Shown: piece by piece, positions 44,803 through 51,672 of the stretch | Position numbering within the stretch: position 1 is the stretch's first letter | Layout: the number at the start of each line of letters is the position of its first letter | Origin: CBDUXT01 sp965371245 | GTDB taxonomy: Bacteria; Planctomycetota; Phycisphaerae; UBA1845 | NCBI GenBank assembly: GCA_965371245.1 | Contig: CBDUXT010000001.1 | Coordinates: forward strand, 75,824 to 139,823 | Direction: 5' to 3' | Length of the DNA stretch: 64,000 nt | Notes under the pieces: generated by a model | What the model saw: only the letters and a program-made list of their open reading frames with translations | What the model was told of the DNA's origin: nothing | The model's database searches: none | Made by a program: the position numbers and the translations under genes

Positions 44803-44914
44803 AACGCTTCAGCCTCACGGCACGAGGCGGCCATGATCGCCGCTCGGATGTCTTCCCGCGAGCGAATGTCCCCGTCCGCCCTGCAACGTGAGCGATTTCT
44901 GAGCGCTGGGTACC

Positions 44915-45065
44915 TGGTGTATGGTCAACCTTGAGTCTGCGGGTTTGCTCGGTGGGTGGCCCACCTTTTTCGAGGTCGGGGACTCGAATGGTCTCCGGAT
45001 TCGCGTCCCCCACGGCTAAAGCCACGGGCCACCCGACCCGCAAGCTTGCGCGTGACGATGCAGTA
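44915..45065. mobile_element. MITE-like element, copy 3
   Basis: 151 bases, over 90% identical to 37325-37475 along its whole length, with the same ends (…GTATGGTCAACC / GTGACGATGCAGTA). The left TA has become TG. Ends 90 bases before parB. Confidence 0.7.
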
Positions 45066-45156
45066 GTTTGGCTATTGCGTCCTCGTCGCCGCGTCGATAG
45101 CCTGACCATCCGGACACGAACCACGTTTTCACTGCGTCCCTGTCAAGGAGGACATC

Positions 45157-46104
45157 ATGTCCAAGCCGTCGCGAAGATTAGGCCGCGGACTCGATTCCCT
45201 TGTGTCAGACCTGCGCCCGGCGGGCATCGACCAAGGCGATGACCCGCTCGCCAGCTCCCTGAGCGACCGCCCAGACAAGACCAACCAAACGTCCAGTTTC
45301 CTGGAATCGCCCACCCTCGAAACAGACAGCTTGGTGCCAAACCCATTTCAACCGCGAAGAATTATTCATGATGATACGCTCATATCGCTAGCGGCGTCCA
45401 TCAAGAAAAGCGGACTCCTGCAACCCATCGCCGTGCGCCGCGTTTCCGGGCGCTACGAAATCATTGCCGGTGAGCGTCGATGGCGGGCGGCCAGGTCGAT
45501 CGGGCTGAAACGCGTGCCGGTCATCCTGCGCGAGGCCAACGACGAGCAGATGCTCGAACTCGCTCTGATCGAGAACCTCCAACGCGAGGACCTCAACGCC
45601 ATCGATCGCGCCAAGGCCTACCGCCGCTTCTGCGATCGCTTCCAGCTAAAACCGGAGGACGTCGCCGGCCGGCTGGGCGAGGACAGAACCACCGTGGTCA
45701 ACTACCTCCGCCTCCTTGAGCTGCCGGCCTCCATCCAGGACCGAGTCGAAGCGGGTGAGCTGAGCATGGGCCACGCCCGGTGCCTCCTCGGCATCACCGA
45801 CGACGCTCATCGCGATGCGCTCGCTCGGTCGGCCACCGAGAATGACCTCTCCGTCCGCGCCCTGGAGGAGATTGTTCGGCGAGAGAAGACCCGCGCGGAT
45901 TCCCCCGCACTGTCCATCGTCGAGGGAGTGCGGCCGGAGGCAGCTCACATCCGCGACTTGCAACGCCGCTACGAGGACGCCCTCAAGACGAAAGTCGTAA
46001 TTCAGCAGGGTAAGCGAAAGGGGAGCGGGCGAATCATCATAGAATACTACTCGCTCGACGATTTTGACCGGATCAGCGCGGTTCTCGGTGTACCGCCCGA
46101 GTAG
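45157..46104 (+). CDS. parB: Chromosome-partitioning protein ParB
   Basis: 315 residues. N-terminal RRLGRGLDSLV is the ParA-contact peptide of Spo0J/ParB proteins; the CTP-binding ParB domain has NPFQPRR, YEIIAGERRWRAA and ALIENLQREDLN; the helix-turn-helix KPEDVAGRLGEDRTTVVNYLRLL reads parS; the C-terminal dimer domain ends the protein. Perfect ribosome site AAGGAGG. parS sites lie just upstream, but parA, normally directly 5' of parB, is absent here. Confidence 0.95.
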   Translation: MSKPSRRLGRGLDSLVSDLRPAGIDQGDDPLASSLSDRPDKTNQTSSFLESPTLETDSLVPNPFQPRRIIHDDTLISLAASIKKSGLLQPIAVRRVSGRYEIIAGERRWRAARSIGLKRVPVILREANDEQMLELALIENLQREDLNAIDRAKAYRRFCDRFQLKPEDVAGRLGEDRTTVVNYLRLLELPASIQDRVEAGELSMGHARCLLGITDDAHRDALARSATENDLSVRALEEIVRREKTRADSPALSIVEGVRPEAAHIRDLQRRYEDALKTKVVIQQGKRKGSGRIIIEYYSLDDFDRISAVLGVPPE

Positions 46105-46344
46105 CAGGCCGAGGCTTTCATCCACCCATCGGCGGTGCGTCGAATGTCGAGACGACAGATTTCGACAGTGGATTCTTTCCCTGGTCGGCGCATGGGACTA
46201 GGCTCCCGTTTGGGCGGTGTACCACCGACCGCTTCACGGTAAGCGTTCAACTGACCGAAAAAGAACAGGTGGTGTACCGTTGGCGGGATCGGATTCCGTA
46301 TCCGCCATGGCTCAAACCTGGAGTTCGGATTTCTACTGGAGACT

Positions 46345-48033
46345 ATGATGAACCGATCGGCACACTGCTCCATCCTGGCCGCCTTGCTCGCCGCCACGGG
46401 TCTCGTCGCGCCCCGTACCGCCCAGGGCCAAGGCACGGACGCGATCCTGCGCGTGGTTCCCGATAGTTTTCCGCTGACCGTGGTCATCCTGAATCTTGAG
46501 AAGCTCGACGGTGAGATTCAAAAAATAGCCAAGCGGTTCGACCCGGAGGGGGCCGACGACAGCATGCTCGATCAGTTCAGGACCCAGCTCGACCTCGCCA
46601 AGTGGGTCGATTTTTCCAAGCCGGTCGCCATCGCCTACCCAAGCTTCAACACTGATTCCGAGGCGGTTCTATGGGCGAACATTCCCGATTTCGTCGCCAA
46701 GGCAAAGGGCGTGGAAGGGACGACGGAGGAGGATGGGTTGTGGCGCATCCCCTTTGACGCCGAGACCGAAGTCTTCGCGCGCGTCATGGGTGACTACGTC
46801 ATGGCATCGCCCGTGCGTGATCTGCTCGAGCGCGCGGGCAAGAAAGGCGCCACGCTCGCTGCGGTGAAAACGCGGGGGTCGGTCCTCGGCGGGCGCGACC
46901 TTCTCATTCACGTCAACTTTGAACCGGTGCGCCCCATGGCCTTGGGCGGCATCGCCCAGGCCGCCATGATGGCGCCCATGATCGCCGGCATGGCCGCGGG
47001 GCAGGCGGGCATGGACCCGGCCGCCATGACCGGCGTCATCAACGCCGTGCTCGACGCAGCCAAGAAGTTTGTCGAGCAGGTGGCGTATCTGGACGTCAGC
47101 ATCGGCTTTACCGAGAAGGCCGCGGACGTCACCGTCACCACCGGGTATGTAGAGGGGCCGATCCAAAGCTACCTGGCGCGCCAAAAACCCGCCGCCATCC
47201 AATTCCTGGACAACATGGAAGAGCAGCCGTTCGCCGTGGCGTCGGGCTTTCACCTACCTGGCCGTGAATCTCCCGTCTCCGCGTTCTTCATCGACCGGAT
47301 CTCAAGTGCCATGATGACGGGACCTGCGGCTGACGGCGCGTCAGGCGAAGAGCCTGGGGCGCTCACGAAAAAGGCCGTCGATACGATGCGTGAGCTTTAT
47401 CGCCAACTCGAAGGCATGAGCATGGTCATGGCGATGTCGGCCGACGGGATGAAACTTACCGGCGACTACATCGGACACGACGCGCCGGCGCTGCTCAGCC
47501 TGGTCAAGCGGTCCATCACGGACCTCGGACCCATGGTGAAGAAGCTCAAGGGTGCGACGTACGAGCCCATGGGCGTCAAGGCAATCGGCGGCGCTAACGT
47601 CGAGTTGTTTTCGGTAAAGGTTGACGCGGGCAGCCCCTCCGCGGCTTTCCTGGAGAGCCTCTATGGAGACGACCCACAGTTCGGCATGGGCGTCATCGGG
47701 GACCGGTTGCGTTTCTGTATGGGAAGTGACGAGATCATGGCACAGGCGTTCGCCGGCAGGGTATCCAAGCCGCTGTCCAAGGCCAAGTACGTTTCCGAGG
47801 CGCTTGCCGCCCTTCCGGACCGGCGCAACGGTGTCGTGCTGATCGACCTGGCCGGCTTGATCCCCATGCTGGGGCCCAGCCTCGGGATGCCGGACATCGG
47901 ACCGATTCCGGCGGGTCCGCCGCTGGCCATCTCGGTTTCGCTCGCCGGCGACGTCGCCCGGCTCGACATGCATATCCCGTTCCGCGCGATCGACCGAGTG
48001 ATCCAAGCCATGGCACCCGACGAGCCGATGTAG
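46345..48033 (+). CDS. Exported protein of unknown function
   Basis: 562 residues. Signal peptide SAHCSILAALLAATGLVAPRTAQG. Rich in Ala, Gly and Met, no enzyme motif; a Met/Ala-rich central tract (GIAQAAMMAPMIAGMAAGQAGMDPAAM) is notable. Layout resembles large exported planctomycete proteins with repeated alpha/beta halves. A GGAG box precedes two adjacent ATGs (46345, 46348). Confidence 0.7.
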   Translation: MMNRSAHCSILAALLAATGLVAPRTAQGQGTDAILRVVPDSFPLTVVILNLEKLDGEIQKIAKRFDPEGADDSMLDQFRTQLDLAKWVDFSKPVAIAYPSFNTDSEAVLWANIPDFVAKAKGVEGTTEEDGLWRIPFDAETEVFARVMGDYVMASPVRDLLERAGKKGATLAAVKTRGSVLGGRDLLIHVNFEPVRPMALGGIAQAAMMAPMIAGMAAGQAGMDPAAMTGVINAVLDAAKKFVEQVAYLDVSIGFTEKAADVTVTTGYVEGPIQSYLARQKPAAIQFLDNMEEQPFAVASGFHLPGRESPVSAFFIDRISSAMMTGPAADGASGEEPGALTKKAVDTMRELYRQLEGMSMVMAMSADGMKLTGDYIGHDAPALLSLVKRSITDLGPMVKKLKGATYEPMGVKAIGGANVELFSVKVDAGSPSAAFLESLYGDDPQFGMGVIGDRLRFCMGSDEIMAQAFAGRVSKPLSKAKYVSEALAALPDRRNGVVLIDLAGLIPMLGPSLGMPDIGPIPAGPPLAISVSLAGDVARLDMHIPFRAIDRVIQAMAPDEPM

Positions 48034-48063
48034 ACGGGCGACCGAGCGGCGCCGCCCACGCGG

Positions 48064-48675
48064 TCAGGTCCGCAACTGCTGGAGCATGCGCTCGTACGCC
48101 GCGGCATCGTTCGCGTTTTGCAAGGACGATAGCGCCGGATCGACGTCGATCAACGCTGCGGCCGGGACGCACTGGCCACCGCATTGGGCAAAGAACCGTT
48201 GTGCCCGGCGCTCGCCCTTGGTGAGCAGTGCCTCAAGTATGGCACCCGTGTCAAGTCGGTAGACGGCCGTCAGCGCGTGAACGAACCCGTCGTGCTCAAC
48301 GGCCACGGCTGGCTCGTCCATCCGCAAGTGTATCAACCGGCGGATGAAGTCCCGGCGCAGCAACGGCTGGTCGCAGGCTACGACAAACACGGCGTCGCAG
48401 CGTTCGGTGAGCGCCTCGAACCCCGCGGCAAGTCCGGCGAGCGGCCCAAGACCATCGATAAGATCATGTGCCAGCAGCGTGCCATCCGGGAGGGGGGGAA
48501 GCGATTGTTCGCGCCGCCCGACCACGACGACCGGATCGACGACGCCCCGAACGATCCCAACCACTCTCTGAAGCATGGTCTCGGACCCGACCGGCAGCCA
48601 TGCTTTCGCTTGCCCCATCCGATGACTCATCCCGCCGCACAGTACGACGCCTCCGACGTGCAAATTCATCGTCAT
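48064..48675 (-). CDS. mobA: Molybdenum cofactor guanylyltransferase
   Basis: 203 residues. GT-A nucleotidyltransferase with VVLCGGMSHRMGQAKAWLPVG (GTP loop and lysine), VVVVGRREQ, GLGPLAGLAAGFEAL and the metal-binding VACDQPLL. Links GMP to molybdopterin to make the bis-MGD type cofactor. Converges with the exported protein gene before it. Confidence 0.88.
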   Translation of the reverse strand: MTMNLHVGGVVLCGGMSHRMGQAKAWLPVGSETMLQRVVGIVRGVVDPVVVVGRREQSLPPLPDGTLLAHDLIDGLGPLAGLAAGFEALTERCDAVFVVACDQPLLRRDFIRRLIHLRMDEPAVAVEHDGFVHALTAVYRLDTGAILEALLTKGERRAQRFFAQCGGQCVPAAALIDVDPALSSLQNANDAAAYERMLQQLRT

Positions 48676-48728
48676 TTCGCCAGACCTGTCGCGAGCAGCT
48701 TGGTGGCCCCGTCGGGGGACCGTTTGGG

Positions 48729-48777
48729 CGTGGGTTTCACAATCCCAAGATCCCCGGTTCGATCCCGGGCGCCGCTA
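48729..48777 (+). pseudogene. 3' half of a tRNA gene (Val-CAC-like), 5' half missing
   Basis: TGGGT TTCACAA TCCCA forms an anticodon arm (four of five pairs, U33, anticodon CAC); after five bases CCCGG TTCGATC CCGGG is a perfect T arm; CGCCGCT is then the 3' acceptor strand. No matching AGCGGCG or D arm lies upstream. tRNA 3' ends are classic integration sites, so this may be an attachment-site remnant. Confidence 0.55.
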
Positions 48778-48827
48778 GTACAACAAGCGGCCCGGGCGCT
48801 TCCGCGATGGCCGATCGGTTTTTCTGC

Positions 48828-49706
48828 CTAGTCCTCTCGGAGGCGGTACTCCTCCTCAAGCCGGTAGAACTCCTCACCTTCACGCTGATCCTGGATGTCC
48901 TGCCTGATGTTCGGAAGGCACTCCGGGCACGCATCATACTGAGCGTATCCGTATGATTCGTGCATAACTGTACGACCTTCCTCGTAGTCTGTGTCTAGGT
49001 CTTCGACGAACGATTCGACCTCAGATTCAAAGCAGAACTGAGAGCATTGGGAGCATTCAACGACCCTCTCTCCATGTGAGCATGCATAGCATTTATCGAC
49101 ACCATCTTGGATGACGAACGTCTCCTCACCGCAGGCCGGACAGACCCAGATCAATTCTTCGTCGATGCTCTCTTCTTCGATTCGTGCTCGCGCACGGCGC
49201 ACCAGTTCCTTCAGCGCCCTGCGAATCTTGACCAAGGCGTCGAAATGAGCAGCCGGAATGATCTCCGATAGATCGGTGGAAAGGTGACGCCGCTGGAAGT
49301 GAGAAACGAATCCGAAGAGTTCGAAGAAGTTGGCCGTTGCGTACTCTTGGGTAAGCGCAAAGTCCGAATGAGTGATCCTGTTTCGTAATTGACTTGCGTA
49401 CCGGATTCTTCGCTCGTCCCTGGCTGAGAAAGTGATCGCGCCGATCCGTAGATGTTCGAGCCGCCGCAGAGCTTTATGAAGGGAAACCATGCGGGTTGGG
49501 TTGTCGATGTTGTCGTACACGAGTATCGGATGAATGGAGAGAAGAGCCGCCTTTAGGCTCAGTTCCGCAGCCTGGACGAGGCAAAGCACGGCAAATTGCC
49601 ATTGTCGGAGGTCTGACTGCGCAGCGAGCACTTTAGACACGGCCTCGGCAACAAAGGCGTGGCTGTTCTTGAGAAGGCTTAGGCTGACTGATTCGCCGCT
49701 AGGCAT
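48828..49706 (-). CDS. HEPN-domain protein with multiple zinc-ribbon CxxC motifs
   Basis: 292 residues from ATG 49706 (a GTG at 49841 would add 45). The N-terminal ~130 residues are a helical HEPN-like domain with RNRITH (R108-H113), the Rx4H catalytic motif of HEPN ribonucleases. The C-terminal half has four CxxC pairs (CPAC, CYAC, CSQC, CPEC) in two zinc ribbons and an acidic tail. Codon use is far less GC-biased than neighbours, suggesting acquisition by transfer. HEPN nucleases serve in toxin-antitoxin, phage defence and RNA processing; no partner toxin or antitoxin gene is adjacent. Could also be a non-catalytic HEPN. Confidence 0.7.
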   Translation of the reverse strand: MPSGESVSLSLLKNSHAFVAEAVSKVLAAQSDLRQWQFAVLCLVQAAELSLKAALLSIHPILVYDNIDNPTRMVSLHKALRRLEHLRIGAITFSARDERRIRYASQLRNRITHSDFALTQEYATANFFELFGFVSHFQRRHLSTDLSEIIPAAHFDALVKIRRALKELVRRARARIEEESIDEELIWVCPACGEETFVIQDGVDKCYACSHGERVVECSQCSQFCFESEVESFVEDLDTDYEEGRTVMHESYGYAQYDACPECLPNIRQDIQDQREGEEFYRLEEEYRLRED

Positions 49707-49936
49707 TATCGCAAGAAACGCATAACAAGAACTCTCTTGATCCGGATGACACGCGGAACATTGGGTGCCGATCTGTATAACACGCCTCTGGATCGCCAAC
49801 AAGGGGGGCGATGAGCCCTTGATTCTCTCGAGGACGCTCACTATCCCTTGGTTGCGGACGGTATTCTACGTGGATCGGCATCACCACCTGCCTCCCTGGA
49901 TTACTTCAAAGCCCGTCGTTCGGCTTGTAGAAGCGA

Positions 49937-49959
49937 TGGTGCGTCCGGGACGCACCCTA
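49937..49959. repeat. TAGGGTGCGTC palindrome, copy 3
   Basis: GGTGCGTC, CGG, GACGCACCCTAC in the gap between the HEPN gene and the TldD fragment. Confidence 0.5.
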
Positions 49960-50128
49960 CCCGACTTACTGGCCATGCCCCGGGACGTAGATGACCCAGG
50001 GGGCGATCGTGGTCTCACTCACCCACGAGTAGGGTTCAGTTTGGTTCGCCAGGGGCCGGTCGGTGTTGACGCCAACCACGGACAAGTACGTCGTGCCCGC
50101 GCATGGGACTCAGCAAATGCGAGATGCT

Positions 50129-50900
50129 CTAGAACCGTGTGACGCTTGAGAGGTAGAAGTCCGGAAGCCTGACGGCGGGCAGCAGCATTTTGCCCCGTTC
50201 CATCGTGATGGCTTCGAACGGCGGTGTGGCCGCCTCGATCTGGCGGAAGCAACGCAACGGGCTGTCGTGGAAGCGGAACTGTCGCAGTCCACTCACGATC
50301 CGACCGTCCTCAACCAGGAAGGTTCCGTCGCGGGTCATGCCGGTCATGGTCATGTCGGCCGCATGCACCGACCGGATGTACCAGAAGTTGGTGATGAGGA
50401 TCGCGCGCTTGGTCTGCGCGATCAGTTCATCGATCGAGCCGACCGTCGGACCGGAGAACGACAAAACGGGCGGGTCGGCGCGGCCGGTCGCCTCGGTGTC
50501 GTGCTCCTTCGCGGTGAACCGATCGAACGAGAGCTGCTTGAGTACGCCGTTTTCGACCCACGTCCGCGGCCGGTTGGCCATGCCGTCGCCCGCGAAGCGC
50601 GAGCCGAGCAGGTCGGGATGCGTCGGATCACTGCGGACCGACAGGCGGGGATCGAGAATGGCGGAGCCGAGTTTGCCGTCGAGCGCACTATTGCCGCGAT
50701 AATAGGCCCGGGCGCCCAGCCCGCGGAAAAACGGACCGAAGACGCCGGCCACGGCTGCCGGCTCCAGAATGACCGGGTAGTGACCGGCCGGAACCTCTCG
50801 TGGTGAACTGGAGCGAAGTGCCTTATCGACCGCGCGATCGGTGCGGGCGGCCACATCGAGCGAGTCGATGTCGCGGTGATCCACTGGATACTTCCCTTCT
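50129..50900 (-). pseudogene. TldD/PmbA metallopeptidase, C-terminal fragment
   Basis: Around 255 residues match the C-terminal half of TldD/PmbA proteins: RTDRAVDKALRS, YPVILEPAAVAGVF, GSAILDPRLSVRSDPTHPDLLGS, DGMANRPRTWVENGVLKQL. The N-terminal ~200 residues, with the zinc-ligand helix HExxxH, are absent; the frame runs into unrelated sequence with no suitable start, so the gene is 5'-truncated. TldD/PmbA proteins cleave short peptides such as modified-peptide precursors. The true left end of homology is uncertain by ~30 residues. Confidence 0.7.
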
Positions 50901-51194
50901 CGAACGCGGGGATAGGCGGCAGCGAGGGATGATCCTCTCCCTCGCCATCTTCCGCTTGCTGCCTCGTGAGCCACCCGCCCACTGAATCGGGAGACGATAT
51001 CCGCCAGACCTTGTCGCCGAGCCGTTCAGACGCGGACTCGTCGTGATACACTTCCTTGTCCTCATCGAGGAGTTCCAGGGCTTTTCCAATGCGGGTTTCT
51101 GGTGTCCCCGGCCTTTTGTCCTGAACGGCATCGATGATACCTCGGAGAGTGTCACCGCGCATGGGGCTCTTGTTGGTTAACGAGTTGTATCCGT

Positions 51195-51410
51195 TCACGG
51201 TCCCGCGGGGACAAGTGATGGGATCGGTTGATCGGTGAAGTGGGCTCGAACCGCCTGGCGCAGGAATTCGAGCACGGATCGTTGTTGTAGGGTGCAAGTC
51301 GCGATCGCGGTCCCAATGCGTTCGCACCATCGCTGTCCGCGCTGGCTGCGGGTGCCCTGGGTGATGCGGCGGTCTATGACCACGAAGCGTATGGCTTGCT
51401 CGGCCAGGTG
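51195..51410 (-). pseudogene. IS66-family transposase, C-terminal remnant
   Basis: About 70 residues: LAEQAIRFVVIDRRITQGTR, then GQRWCERIGTAIATC and SVLEFLRQAVRAHF, ending PIPSLVPAGP. This is the invariable tail of IS66 transposases, including the [N]xAEQAIR block and 'W.ER.WT.IATC'. Upstream, homology stops; no catalytic domain remains. Confidence 0.75.
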
Positions 51411-51485
51411 GGCCTGAGCTCGTGACCAGCGGCTGGAGCGATGTGGCCGGCCTTCCGGACACGGAGAACATCTTTGCGAAAGCAA

Positions 51486-51547
51486 GGTGGGGTCACGATG
51501 ATCGGGCAGACGTAAGCTCTTCGACGTTCGATCATCGTGACCCCACC
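51486..51547. repeat. 62-base hairpin with 19-bp perfect arms
   Basis: Left arm GGTGGGGTCACGATGATCG (51486-51504) and right arm CGATCATCGTGACCCCACC (51529-51547) are exact reverse complements around a 24-base loop. Beside the IS66 remnant, so it may be a piece of a transposon end or a strong terminator. Confidence 0.6.
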
Positions 51548-51672
51548 CATCTCCGCGCGATGGATGGGCCACCCAGGCTCGTCGAACGCCCCATCCGGGT
51601 CGGTCACGCGAAGGACGACCGCGTGGCCGCCGAAGGAAAGGGGAACCTCAACTGTCGCAAGGCGGCTAGACG

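Larger units (their letters stand above)
43195..45156. other. Gene-free stretch of ~1.96 kb upstream of parB
   Basis: No reading frame here has protein-like composition on either strand. It holds a perfect parS (44377-44392), a near-perfect parS (44787-44802), two MITE-like elements (43962-44126, 44915-45065) and one isolated DnaA-box-like TTATCCACG (43804-43812). Long for this compact genome; it may be a centromere region or the decayed site of former genes. Confidence 0.6.
50975..51672. other. Debris region between TldD fragment and the beta-helix gene
   Basis: About 700 bases with no intact gene. Contains the IS66 transposase tail (51195-51410) and a 62-base hairpin (51486-51547). The first ~200 bases hold frames without recognisable homology. 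Confidence 0.5.

Noticed and set aside
48729..48800. Circularly permuted tRNA gene
   Set aside because: AGCGGCC follows the 3' half nine bases on and could pair with the acceptor strand, but no D-arm consensus follows; bacterial permuted tRNAs are not expected.
50422..51471. 349-codon minus frame over the TldD fragment
   Set aside because: Wrong frame for the TldD homology; Ser/Pro/Arg-rich.
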